NCBI RefSeq assembly: GCF_003732705.1
Contig: NZ_MOBR01000041.1
Location: 62,001 to 126,000, forward strand
DNA: 64,000 bases
Reading direction: 5' to 3'
Source of the DNA: Pseudomonas frederiksbergensis
Lineage (GTDB): Bacteria; Pseudomonadota; Gammaproteobacteria; Pseudomonadales; Pseudomonadaceae
How positions within the stretch are numbered: position 1 is the first letter of the stretch; the number at the start of each line of letters is the position of its first letter. Under the pieces are notes generated by a model that was not told the origin of the DNA, did not search any database, and worked only from the letters and a program-made list of their open reading frames with translations. This document shows positions 26,062 to 34,251 of the stretch, one piece after another. A program made the position numbers and the translations under genes.

Positions 26062-26373
26062 ATGCTTGATCAGATTACCGGCGACCACTTCCGCCTGTTG
26101 CTCGGCACCTCCAAGCCGCTGTACCTCAGCGATGGCAGCGAGATACCGGTGGTGATCGTGTCCGTGGTGGACAAGCCCAATGCCCGCATGTCGGCCACCG
26201 GACGCATGCCGTTTGGCGTTGAACTGAGCAGCGCGGTTCAGACGACCTTCATCGACGGTCCCTGTGCCATCGAGCTGCCGGAGCTGGGCCGGATCGAAGG
26301 TATCGTTGTTTCGCGCACCCCGGAGCTTGGGCGCGACGCCAGCCACATCTACTTCGACATCACCGTCAACTGA
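26062..26373 (+). CDS. DUF6916-like small protein
   Basis: The 103-residue product (MLDQITGDHFRLLLG...) is predominantly beta, with SEIPVVIVSVVDKPN and a C-terminal RDASHIYFDITVN. It resembles a family (DUF6916) that accompanies tail-collar-type proteins in bacterial chromosomes. The ATG at 26062 has GGGAG at the right distance; an upstream in-frame extension would translate through the terminator hairpin. The 3' end overlaps the convergent GNAT gene by 8 nt. Function unknown; an accessory or chaperone role for the collar-type protein is a guess from pairing. Confidence 0.7.
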   Translation: MLDQITGDHFRLLLGTSKPLYLSDGSEIPVVIVSVVDKPNARMSATGRMPFGVELSSAVQTTFIDGPCAIELPELGRIEGIVVSRTPELGRDASHIYFDITVN

Positions 26374-26884
26374 CCACCGCCGACTGCGGCTGGCCCGGAT
26401 ACCAGACCAGCCGTTCGGCCGCCACGTTGCTTTCCTCGACCTGAAACCCCAGCGCCAGATAGTGTCGGCGCGCATGGGGATTGTTGGTCCAGACCACCGT
26501 CGCCACCGGGCAACGCACCTGTTCAGCGGCTTTCTGCACACCTTGCAACACCGTGCGGCCATAGCCCTTGCCCCGGGCGGCCGGGATAAACGCCAGGTAC
26601 AGCACGCGAATTTCGTTGGTGCCGAAATCCGCCGTCAACGCACCAATCGGCGTGCCCAGTTTCTCCACCACGAAGTGCATGGCGTTGGGATAGGACTCCC
26701 CGGTGCCCTGTTCTTGCACCTTGAATTGCTGGGCGATCACCTCTTCCACCAGTTCTTGCTCGCCGTCGATCCATTGCAGATCGGGCCGTGCAGCGTGATA
26801 AAGGTTGTGCAAAAACGGTCCGTCGGTGGCACCGGACGGACGCACCACCAGATCACCCACGTCATTGGAATTGTTGTTCAGCAT
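26366..26884 (-). CDS. GNAT-family N-acetyltransferase
   Basis: This 172-residue protein has the GNAT fold in order: substrate helices near the N-terminus, beta strands ending LYLAFIPAA, the acetyl-CoA loop RGKGYGRTVL (about residues 122-131), and the C-terminal PVATVVWTNNPHARRHYLALGFQVEE. A GGGAGAG ribosome site precedes ATG 26884. It lies 17 nt downstream... in map terms left of the M50 gene start side, directly after the M50 gene's 3' end at 26902, so its own ribosome site falls just beyond that boundary. The acceptor is unknown; modification of a cluster product is possible. Confidence 0.82.
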   Translation of the reverse strand: MLNNNSNDVGDLVVRPSGATDGPFLHNLYHAARPDLQWIDGEQELVEEVIAQQFKVQEQGTGESYPNAMHFVVEKLGTPIGALTADFGTNEIRVLYLAFIPAARGKGYGRTVLQGVQKAAEQVRCPVATVVWTNNPHARRHYLALGFQVEESNVAAERLVWYPGQPQSAVVS

Positions 26885-26901
26885 TGCGATCTCTCCCTGC
26901 G

Positions 26902-28998
26902 CTAAAAACCACTCTCCCTCACACCCAACGCCGCCATCCGGCGCCAGGCCGTTCCCAGCAATGATTCACTGCGACCTTGCACCACCACCACGCCGCGCAA
27001 CGGCTGGGTCGGGGTGGCGATGCTGTCCAGTGTAGTCAGGCGCACCGCGTACTGGGCCTGGACCGGCTCCGGCCGCTGGCTCTGGTCGCGGCGCACGGCA
27101 ATCGGCCCATGGTGGTCGGACGTCAGCGCTTCCTGCTCAATGAACCCGGCGCCATTCGCGTCGATTTCACTCAGTTGCACGGCGACGGCCGGGTGCATCG
27201 GGTCTTCGGCGATAAATCGCCCGTGAGCCCCGGTCGCGACCCGCCACAGCTCGGCCTCGGCCAGGTAACCACGCAATCGCGCGCCCTCCTCGACGACCCT
27301 GGCCAGCGCTTCCTTGGGCGACAACCAGCGTCCGGCATTCAATTGCGGCAACAGGTCCCGTACCTTGCCAGTCTGCGGTGCCCGAATCAGCAAGCGCTCG
27401 CGCTGCGCAGCCAAGCCGCGATACTCGGCCACGGCCTCGGCCAGACGCTGCTCGACAATCCCGGCATCGGCCACGGTTTCACTGCGGCTGGCCTGACGGC
27501 GCATCTGCAATTGCTGGATCTGGATTTCCCGCCGGACGATGGCCTGGCGCGAATCGAGGTCTGGCGACTCCAGTTCAATCAAGACGTCGCCCTGGGCCAC
27601 CAACTGACCATCACGGACATTCACCTGCTTGACCCGCGCCGCCACCGGCGCATGCAAGGTGCTGACGCGTCCTGCCTCCAGCATCACCGGCAACTCCACC
27701 GCACTGCGCCACGGCACCGCCAGCAGCAGAACAATCGCCACCAGCCCCAGGGTACTCAGCAACACCCGAGGGGCGTGGGCCTGCTCGCGGCGGGTCCACC
27801 ACTCGCGCCATTCGCGCACGATCGGCAGGAAGATGAACCACACCAATTCCACCAGCATCAGGAAGATGCCCAACAGCTTGAAGAACAGGTGATACACCGC
27901 CAGGGCAATCCCGAAAAACAGTACCGCGCGCCATAACCACGAGCCGTAGCCCCAGATCAGCAAACGCCGCTGCATCGACGGCGACCAGGGCTCCGGTGCC
28001 GGTGCGCCGTAGCCGAACAAGACCTCGCGCAACCGCCAACGGCACAGGGCAAAGGCCCGGCCCTGGAGGTTATCGACTTCCCAGAAATCACTGAGCAAAA
28101 AGTAACCATCGAAGCGCATGAACGGGTTGAGGTTGATCACCAGCGTGGTGATCCAGGTCGCACTGGCGAGCATAAACGCCGCGGTGCGGCCGGGACCGTC
28201 AGGCAACAGCGACCAGGCCAGCAACGCGATACACGCCAGCACCAGTTCCGCCAGCACGCCGCCGGCACCGATCAGCAACCGCGCACGTCGATCATTGACC
28301 CGCCAGGCATCGCTGACATCGGTATAAAACATCGGCAGCATCACCATGAACGCCACGCCCATGCTTTGCACCCGGCAACCGGCGCGCTTGGCCATGAAAG
28401 CGTGACCAAACTCGTGGCACAGCTTGGCAAAAAACAGCGCCACGCCAAACGCCAGCGCGCCGCCGAGGCTGAACAGATGTGGAAACGTGGCGATAAAGCG
28501 CTGCCAGTCCCGGGACACCAGAAACACACCGAGCATCAGGGTAGCCGGCAACCCGAAGCGCAATGCATTCGGACCGATACGCTCCAGCCAGGGCCAGGCG
28601 CGATTGAGAAACGCGTCCGGGCGCCACAGCGGAATGCGGAAAAACAGGTATTGGTGCAACAGGATCTGCCACAGCGACTGACGCTGGGCCGCAGCCTTGA
28701 GGCTATAACTGGCGCGCTGTTGCGGATCGAGGGCGGTGATCAAGTCATGGCCGCGCAGGAAATTCAGCAATTGCTCCAGCTCGGCGCCGTCCAGCGGCAA
28801 TCCCGGCTCACGGTTCGCCGCTTGCAACACCTTGTCGGGGTCGCCCAGGGACCAATGACGCAACAGACGCATCGCTGCCGCACCCAGTTTGAAATACCGC
28901 CCGCGCACCGGATCGGCGAGGGTCCAGCGTGGCGAACCGTCGAGGGCCGGGGCCGCCGCTTGCAGTTGCAGATCTGCCCGCAGGCTCGGCAGGCTCAT
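26902..28998 (-). CDS. PqqD-like / M50 zinc metallopeptidase / HlyD fusion, inner-membrane component of a putative exporter
   Basis: This 698-residue protein has three parts. Residues about 1-95 resemble a PqqD-like winged helix. Residues about 115-440 form a polytopic M50 (site-2-protease-type) domain with the zinc motif HEFGH (His195, Glu196, His199) and NPFMRFDGYF (Asn291 to Asp297) supplying the third ligand. Residues about 445-640 form an HlyD-like adaptor with lipoyl halves (STLHAPVAARVKQVNVRDGQLV and LLIRAPQTGKVRDL). The catalytic residues are intact. It starts directly after the stop of the GAF-HlyD gene. Export or processing of the giant protein is inferred from context; no ATPase pump accompanies it. 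Confidence 0.88.
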   Translation of the reverse strand: MSLPSLRADLQLQAAAPALDGSPRWTLADPVRGRYFKLGAAAMRLLRHWSLGDPDKVLQAANREPGLPLDGAELEQLLNFLRGHDLITALDPQQRASYSLKAAAQRQSLWQILLHQYLFFRIPLWRPDAFLNRAWPWLERIGPNALRFGLPATLMLGVFLVSRDWQRFIATFPHLFSLGGALAFGVALFFAKLCHEFGHAFMAKRAGCRVQSMGVAFMVMLPMFYTDVSDAWRVNDRRARLLIGAGGVLAELVLACIALLAWSLLPDGPGRTAAFMLASATWITTLVINLNPFMRFDGYFLLSDFWEVDNLQGRAFALCRWRLREVLFGYGAPAPEPWSPSMQRRLLIWGYGSWLWRAVLFFGIALAVYHLFFKLLGIFLMLVELVWFIFLPIVREWREWWTRREQAHAPRVLLSTLGLVAIVLLLAVPWRSAVELPVMLEAGRVSTLHAPVAARVKQVNVRDGQLVAQGDVLIELESPDLDSRQAIVRREIQIQQLQMRRQASRSETVADAGIVEQRLAEAVAEYRGLAAQRERLLIRAPQTGKVRDLLPQLNAGRWLSPKEALARVVEEGARLRGYLAEAELWRVATGAHGRFIAEDPMHPAVAVQLSEIDANGAGFIEQEALTSDHHGPIAVRRDQSQRPEPVQAQYAVRLTTLDSIATPTQPLRGVVVVQGRSESLLGTAWRRMAALGVRESGF

Positions 28999-30318
28999 CT
29001 ACAGGCCCACGCTTTGACGCAACCCGGCCAGTGGCCGACGCAACAGGTACAACGCCAGCGGCGCGCGGTCGCCAAAGATTTTCGCCGTGCCGCGCAAGCC
29101 GATGCGTGGCGGCGCCGCGTCGAAATTCGCGTCCAATCGATAAGCCAACTGTCCGCCAGCGGTGGGCTGCGCTTCATAGGCTGAGCGTTCGAGTTTGGCC
29201 AGATGCCGTTGCAACGGATCGCTGTCGAGAAACAGCGAAACCTCGGCCCCCGGCTCCAGGGCAATCGCATCGCCCACCGCCAGTTCGATGCGCAATTCGG
29301 CCTGGTTCGGGTCAGCGATTTCCATCAGCCGCTCACCGGTCTGCACCGGTTTGCCGGTCCAGCGTTCGGCGTCGGCAAACACGGCGATGCCGTCACGCTC
29401 GGCGCGCACTTCGCTGCGTTTGAGCAGTTCGCGGGCGTAATCCCGTTCGGCACGTTTTTGTTCGACCCGTGCCGCCAGCAAGTCGATTTTCGAGCTGGAT
29501 TCCGCGTCGGCGAACGAGCGTTGGGAATTGGCTTTGAGTTCGGCTTCGGCCACGCCCAAGGCGCGCTGTGACACATCGGCCTGAGCCGTGAGGGTGGTGT
29601 TTTCGAAGCGCAGCAGCAGGTCGCCGGTTTTCACCGTCTGATTGGGTTTGACCAGAAACTCGGCAATCACCCCGTCCAGCGGCGCAGCCACGACTCGGCC
29701 GCCTAGCGGTACCACTTCGGCGGGGGCCAGCACTGATTGGCGCACCGGGATCAACAGGGCGAGCAGCGCCACCGCGACCAGCGCCACCTGACGTTTACGG
29801 GTCCAGCGCAGCCGCCACGGTTTGCGCGGTTGCAGGGCTAGCCAGGCATGGCTGTAAGTGTCGCCCAATTGCGAGAGTAGAACTTGTTCGGAAGGGTTCC
29901 AGGGAGTGTCCCGGGCCAACCACAAACCGCCGAACACTTCGCCCTGGTGATCGATCAGTGGCAGCCAAAACACCTGGGCGGCGGAAAGGCTTTGCCAGTC
30001 CGCACGAATCGATTCGCTGAGCCCATCATGCGGAATCACCCGCGCCTGTTTCAGCACGTCGCGTTTGAACAGCTGCGCCACCGCTTGCTCGACAAACGCC
30101 ACGAACGGCGCGTTCGGGTCCACCGCACTCACGCCGGTCACGGCCTGCACCTTGCCGGCAATCAACAGCGCCGCATGGCGAAAACCGAACAGTGCCTGGC
30201 TGTCATTGACCAGGCTATAGGCCAGTTGCGCCGGGGTACGCGCGGCGCGAGTCTGACGTTCGAGGTCAAGAAACCGGGCGAAAACCTGTTCAGCGCCGCC
30301 ACTGATCGGAGCGTTCAC
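28999..30318 (-). CDS. GAF-domain/HlyD fusion membrane adaptor
   Basis: This 439-residue protein has a GAF-like domain (about residues 12-160; RTPAQLAYSLVNDSQALFGFRHAALLIAG...VFWLPLIDHQGEVFGGLWLAR). A single membrane helix follows (about 178-196), then an HlyD adaptor (GRVVAAPLDGVIAEFLVKPNQTVKTGDLLL, a coiled coil and SEVRAERDGIAVF). The GAF part would lie in the cytoplasm, so it may sense a ligand or bind a partner there. The gene overlaps the preceding adaptor by 4 nt and abuts the M50 gene with no gap. Adaptors with an N-terminal GAF domain are recurrent partners of M50-HlyD proteins. Confidence 0.87.
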   Translation of the reverse strand: MNAPISGGAEQVFARFLDLERQTRAARTPAQLAYSLVNDSQALFGFRHAALLIAGKVQAVTGVSAVDPNAPFVAFVEQAVAQLFKRDVLKQARVIPHDGLSESIRADWQSLSAAQVFWLPLIDHQGEVFGGLWLARDTPWNPSEQVLLSQLGDTYSHAWLALQPRKPWRLRWTRKRQVALVAVALLALLIPVRQSVLAPAEVVPLGGRVVAAPLDGVIAEFLVKPNQTVKTGDLLLRFENTTLTAQADVSQRALGVAEAELKANSQRSFADAESSSKIDLLAARVEQKRAERDYARELLKRSEVRAERDGIAVFADAERWTGKPVQTGERLMEIADPNQAELRIELAVGDAIALEPGAEVSLFLDSDPLQRHLAKLERSAYEAQPTAGGQLAYRLDANFDAAPPRIGLRGTAKIFGDRAPLALYLLRRPLAGLRQSVGL

Positions 30319-31097
30319 TTGAGCTCCGCGAAGCGCGCCGTTCCGCTCATACCGGCCAACAGGCCCGTAGCATTGGGCAGAGTCGCGACCAACAGCAAGG
30401 TCTGGCTGCCTTCATCGATCCGCGCACCGAGGCGCTTGACCGTGGCATCCAACGGCTGACCGGTTTCATCGGGTACAAAACTGAAGGTCTGGCCGGGCTT
30501 GAGCTTGCCCATCCAGCGCGACGGAATCAGCAAATGAATTTCCAGGGTGCGGTTATCGACGACATCCAGCAACGGCGCGCCAGCCGCCACGCTTTCATAA
30601 CGCTGGACCTTGCGCTCGACAACCTGGCCGTCAAACGGCGCGAGCACGCTGCAGCGTTTGACCTGCACCTGATAAACCTGGGATTGCGCCTGAGTCTCGC
30701 TGACCTTGGCCTCGGCCCGCGCCACTTCAAAACGCCCGACCGAATTCAAAGCGGCCAATTGCTTGTTGTGCGACAGCTCTTCACTGGCCCCACGGCTCGC
30801 GGCCTGCGCGGCATTGAGCTGGGCCTGAAAGCCTGAGCAATCGAACTTCGCCAGGGTATCGCCCTTCTTGAACGACTCACCCTCGCTGAACGGCAACTCG
30901 ACAATCCGACCCGGCAACTCACTGGCGAGCACCGCTTGATCCCGAGCCCGCAGCACACCACGAGCCTCGCTGCTGGCCTGACCACTGCCACCGACCGCGC
31001 TGTTTTCCAGCAACGGATCGTCTGGCGCAGGCGTTTGAGCCTGTACTGCGCACGTTACAAAGGCTAATCCAACAACCCAACTTCCAAAACGCGGCAT
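30315..31097 (-). CDS. HlyD/RND-type periplasmic adaptor, first gene of the M50 exporter set
   Basis: This 260-residue protein has a cleavable signal peptide (MPRFGSWVVGLAFVTCAVQA). The adaptor core follows: RGVLRARDQAVLASELPGRI, a short hairpin (about 95-145), the second lipoyl half SVLAPFDGQVVERKV, and a beta-barrel region. It lacks a membrane anchor, unlike the two adaptors downstream. GGGAG precedes ATG 31097 by 8 nt. Three adaptor-type proteins in one operon, with no pump gene, is unusual. Confidence 0.87.
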   Translation of the reverse strand: MPRFGSWVVGLAFVTCAVQAQTPAPDDPLLENSAVGGSGQASSEARGVLRARDQAVLASELPGRIVELPFSEGESFKKGDTLAKFDCSGFQAQLNAAQAASRGASEELSHNKQLAALNSVGRFEVARAEAKVSETQAQSQVYQVQVKRCSVLAPFDGQVVERKVQRYESVAAGAPLLDVVDNRTLEIHLLIPSRWMGKLKPGQTFSFVPDETGQPLDATVKRLGARIDEGSQTLLLVATLPNATGLLAGMSGTARFAELK

Positions 31098-31243
31098 AAC
31101 CGTGACTCCCTGACGGATGACCGGAGTCTACGACAGCGGGGGGTTGCGTCAAGCGAATAGCCAGCACGTTTTGGAAAAGCCACGTATCAAGAAAAATGCT
31201 GACCCATAGGACGAACTCAATCGATCAAAAATATAACCTTGAA

Positions 31244-31253
31244 GGAATATTCC
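31244..31253. promoter_or_regulatory. Palindrome in the toxin-antitoxin promoter
   Basis: GGAATATTCC is a perfect 10-bp palindrome 22 bp before the toxin ATG at 31276, just after an AT-rich TATAAC. Such sites are often bound by the antitoxin of the pair. Inference from position. Confidence 0.4.
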
Positions 31254-31275
31254 ATAACGTGCATATTCAGCTCCC

Positions 31276-31641
31276 ATGAACTGGGATATTGAATACACCG
31301 ACGAGTTCGGCGACTGGTGGACGGATCTGAGCGAAAGCGAGCAGAGCTCTGTCGCTGCGAGCGTAAAACTACTTGGGCAGTTCGGCCCAGGCTTACGCTT
31401 TCCTCATAGCAGTGGAATCAACGGATCGCGACATGGACATCTTCGCGAACTACGCGTTCAGCATGCAGGTCGCCCTTATCGCGTTTTGTATGCATTCGAT
31501 CCGAGACGCTGCGCCTTGCTATTGATAGGAGGAGACAAAACCGGTCAGGATCGATGGTATGAAGTCAATGTACCGTTGGCCGATCAGCTGTACGATGAAC
31601 ATCTCGACACATTGCGCAAAGAGGGTCACAACGATGGCTAA
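31276..31641 (+). CDS. RelE/HigB-type (Gp49-like) toxin
   Basis: This 121-residue protein has the phage Gp49-like/HigB pattern: MNWDIEYTDEFGDWWTDLSESEQ, LRFPHSSGINGSRHGHLRELRVQHAGRPYRVLYAFDPRRCALLLIGGDKTG, a C-terminal helix with YDEHL. The central LRELR...YRVLYAFD strand and GGDKTG are typical of mRNA-interferase-type toxins that act on translating ribosomes. The toxin comes first and overlaps the antitoxin by 8 nt, as in HigBA-like modules. The local sequence is more AT-rich than its neighbours, which suggests acquisition. Confidence 0.9.
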   Translation: MNWDIEYTDEFGDWWTDLSESEQSSVAASVKLLGQFGPGLRFPHSSGINGSRHGHLRELRVQHAGRPYRVLYAFDPRRCALLLIGGDKTGQDRWYEVNVPLADQLYDEHLDTLRKEGHNDG

Positions 31642-31939
31642 GAAATTTGCCGAACTCGAAGCGCGGATGACACCCGAATCCCGGGCACTCGCCGATTCGA
31701 TTTATGAACAACACATAAAGGAAATGCCACTGCATGAGTTGCGTCAGGCCAAAGCGCTGAGTCAAGCCACGCTTGCCGAAACGCTCCATATCAACCAGGC
31801 CGCCATTTCTAAAATGGAACGCCGTACGGATATGTACATCAGCACCTTGCGTAACTACATCCGCGCTATGGGCGGTGAGCTCGAAATAATTGCGACGTTT
31901 CCAGACGGCCAAATCAAGATCGAAAATTTCGCTGGTTGA
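31634..31939 (+). CDS. XRE-family antitoxin (HigA-like)
   Basis: This 101-residue protein starts at ATG 31634 (MAKKFAELEARMTPESRALAD), inside the toxin's last codons. The helix-turn-helix spans about residues 40-65 (RQAKALSQATLAETLHINQAAISKMERRTDMYISTLRNYIRAMGG), and the end ELEIIATFPDGQIKIENF is typical of these antitoxins. It should neutralise the adjoining toxin and repress the operon, perhaps at the palindrome 31244-31253. Confidence 0.9.
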   Translation: MAKKFAELEARMTPESRALADSIYEQHIKEMPLHELRQAKALSQATLAETLHINQAAISKMERRTDMYISTLRNYIRAMGGELEIIATFPDGQIKIENFAG

Positions 31940-32039
31940 GCGGCCTCCCTGGCTGCTCACTACGACACCAGCCCAGCGTTGCCCACCTTCTCAGTTCCGT
32001 AAGACCGCAAAGATTGGGGCTAATGGCGCTCTTATCCTG

Positions 32040-32597
32040 CTAAAGAACGTAAAAACCGATAATCGCCAGCCCCCACCAGCACAAGCCCAGCGCTACCCAG
32101 ATTCCGTTGGCAAAAGTCAGCTTCGAATTACCAAGCCCATCGACATCTCCCGCCAAATAGTTGATTGCATTCTGTACACGCAACAAACAGCAGGTTTGCA
32201 GGAGTAAAACCAAAAGGCTCAACGCAAATCGAATTTGCACATCTGGTAACCACATCAACGCTGAACCGGTGCACGCCAGCAGGATGAAAGCCAATGCCAG
32301 ACTGCGCGGGTACCAACGGTACTTTAGGTCTGCAGCACCTATTCGGTGATCGATTTTGGTGAACAGGGAGTACACGAAAAACACACCCAGGATGGCGCGA
32401 AACAAGGGAAAAACCTTATTACCCGTGGCTGCGCGATAAAGCTTCCAATTTCGATAAAACCAATAAATAAAGAAAAAACCGCTAGTCGAAACGAATAGCA
32501 ATGCCAGCTTGCTTTTACCCACGACATAAAAATCGCGAGATGCTGCCGCAGCGTCCAAAAATTCAACAGTCGCGGGCGAATCAGAGGGAGCAATCAT
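32040..32597 (-). CDS. Membrane protein of unknown function
   Basis: This 185-residue protein has about four hydrophobic segments (about 31-48, 65-80, 98-115 and 118-138), plus a C-terminal one (165-184). The N-terminal part FYVVGKSKLALLFVSTSGFFFIYWFYRNWKLYRAATG resembles small Pseudomonas membrane proteins annotated only as hypothetical. The DNA here is visibly AT-richer than flanking genes. No operon partner is evident. I do not recognise a function. Confidence 0.65.
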   Translation of the reverse strand: MIAPSDSPATVEFLDAAAASRDFYVVGKSKLALLFVSTSGFFFIYWFYRNWKLYRAATGNKVFPLFRAILGVFFVYSLFTKIDHRIGAADLKYRWYPRSLALAFILLACTGSALMWLPDVQIRFALSLLVLLLQTCCLLRVQNAINYLAGDVDGLGNSKLTFANGIWVALGLCWWGLAIIGFYVL

Positions 32598-32709
32598 AGT
32601 AGAGCGCAGCCGTGGTCATTGAGGGCCGAAATGCTAACGCCTGATGATCTTCGATAGTGCCTACACAAAAAAAACAGGACCATTCCTACTTTAAGGTTCT
32701 CAATTTCAC

Positions 32710-34251
32710 TCAGAACTGTTCCGTCTCCGGATAAACCGACTCCCATCCCCCACCCAAAGCCTTGTACAACCCCACCATCGCCAACGACACGCCCGTCGAA
32801 CTCTCAACCCATTGCTGCTGGGTCGCCAACAACTCGCCTTGCACGGTCAGTACGTTGACGAAATCCACCACACCTTCGACGTATTGCTGTTGCGCGGTGC
32901 GCAGGGCGATCTGGTTTTGGCGTACGGCTTCGGCGAGGCTGTCGCGGCGTAGTTGGCTGGCGTTGTAAGCGGTCAGTTGGTCGTCGATTTCATGCCAGGC
33001 GCGCAGCACGGTTTGCTGATAGGCGATGGCCGCTTCCTGCTGCTGGGCTTCGCGCAGGTTGAGCATGCCACGCAGGCGACCGCCGTCGAACAGCGGCAGA
33101 CTGAATTGCGGGCCGATGCCGAACGAGCGTGAGCCCCAGGAGCCGAAATCGCTCAGTTGCATGGCCTGGGAACCGATGTTGCCCGACAGCGTGATCCGCG
33201 GATAAAAATCGCCCTTGGCCACACCGATGCTTGCTGTGGCGGCATGCAAACGGGCTTCGGCCTGACGAATGTCGGGGCGGCGTTCGGCCAGTTGCGACGG
33301 CAGCCCGATGGCAACCTGGCGCGGGGTCTGCGGCACCGGGGCGTCTGTGGATAACTCGGCGTGCAACGCTTGCGGTGGTTCGCCCATCAACAGGCTCAGG
33401 GCGTTGATCAGTTGTGATTGACGCTGCTCCAGCGCTGGCAGGCGCGATTCGATGGCCGCCACTTGCGCGGCAGCTTCGGCGACGTCCAGGTCCGTGGCAA
33501 CGCCGTCGGCCAGGCGCAATTGCGAGAGCTTCAGACTGTGCCGGGCGACGTCCAGGTTCTGCTCGGTGACAGCCCGGGTGTTCTGCACGCCGCGCAGCTG
33601 GATGTAGTCCTGGGCGGTTTCGGCCAACACCGACAGCAGCACCCCGCGACGGTCGTTTTCGGCGACTTCGAGGGTGGCGTCAGCGGCTTCGGTTTCGCGG
33701 CGCACGCGGCCCCAGAAATCCAATTCCCAGGAGGCGGAAAAACCGGCGTCCCAGAGGTTGAACGCGGAGCGGCCGTTTTTGCCTGAGGGATCGCTCAGGC
33801 CTTCGCCGCTGTTGCGTTCACGACCGTAGCTGCCGGTGGCGGCGGTCGTCGGGTAGCGATCGGCGGTGATGACCTGGCGTGCGGCGCGACTTTGCTGCAA
33901 GCGGCTGCTGGCGAGTTTGAGGTCGAGGTTATCGGTCAGGGCGCGCTGGCTCAGGGTCGAGAGTTTTGGGTCGTGGAAGACTTCCCACCAGCGTTCGTCC
34001 ATGGTTTGGGCGACGGCTTGGCTTTCGGCAGCCTTTTGCGGTTTTGACCATTCGGTGACCTGTTGCGGCTCGGGTTTGTGGAAGTCCGGGCCGACGGTGC
34101 AGGCCGAAAGAGCCATGGTGAGCACGGCGTAGACAGTCAGTTGAGGCCACTGGCCTCTTCGCGAGCAAGCTCGCTCCCACATTGGAATGCGTTCCCCTGT
34201 GGGAGCGAGCTTGCTCGCGATGGCGTCAGCACGATCAACGAAGGTTTTCAT
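32710..34251 (-). CDS. Outer-membrane factor of EmrAB-type pump (NodT family lipoprotein) with REP-encoded N-terminus
   Basis: This is the TolC-type channel for the MFS/HlyD genes upstream. Family motifs are clear: CTVGPDFHKPEPQ after lipobox LSAC, the hairpin repeats, QLAERRPDIRQAEARLHAATASIGVAKGDFYPRITL, and GSWGSRSFGIGPQFSLPLFDGG. The ATG at 34251 overlaps the HlyD stop (ATGA), but residues about 11-32 are a translation of a REP pair, giving an atypical signal peptide of about 51 residues. An internal ATG at 34182, with GGGGAA upstream, is an alternative start (about 490 residues). The rest of the protein is intact. Confidence 0.88.
   Translation of the reverse strand: MKTFVDRADAIASKLAPTGERIPMWERACSRRGQWPQLTVYAVLTMALSACTVGPDFHKPEPQQVTEWSKPQKAAESQAVAQTMDERWWEVFHDPKLSTLSQRALTDNLDLKLASSRLQQSRAARQVITADRYPTTAATGSYGRERNSGEGLSDPSGKNGRSAFNLWDAGFSASWELDFWGRVRRETEAADATLEVAENDRRGVLLSVLAETAQDYIQLRGVQNTRAVTEQNLDVARHSLKLSQLRLADGVATDLDVAEAAAQVAAIESRLPALEQRQSQLINALSLLMGEPPQALHAELSTDAPVPQTPRQVAIGLPSQLAERRPDIRQAEARLHAATASIGVAKGDFYPRITLSGNIGSQAMQLSDFGSWGSRSFGIGPQFSLPLFDGGRLRGMLNLREAQQQEAAIAYQQTVLRAWHEIDDQLTAYNASQLRRDSLAEAVRQNQIALRTAQQQYVEGVVDFVNVLTVQGELLATQQQWVESSTGVSLAMVGLYKALGGGWESVYPETEQF
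34159..34220. repeat. REP pair inside the 5' coding region of the outer-membrane factor
   Basis: Arms of 23 nt (34159-34181 and 34198-34220; core GCGAGCAAGCTCGCTCCCAC) with a 16-nt spacer. The reading frame stays open through the whole element. Confidence 0.9.

Noticed and set aside
25382..26373. Prophage remnant
   Set aside because: Only collar-type and DUF6916-like genes are present, with no integrase, capsid, tail tube or lysis genes nearby.
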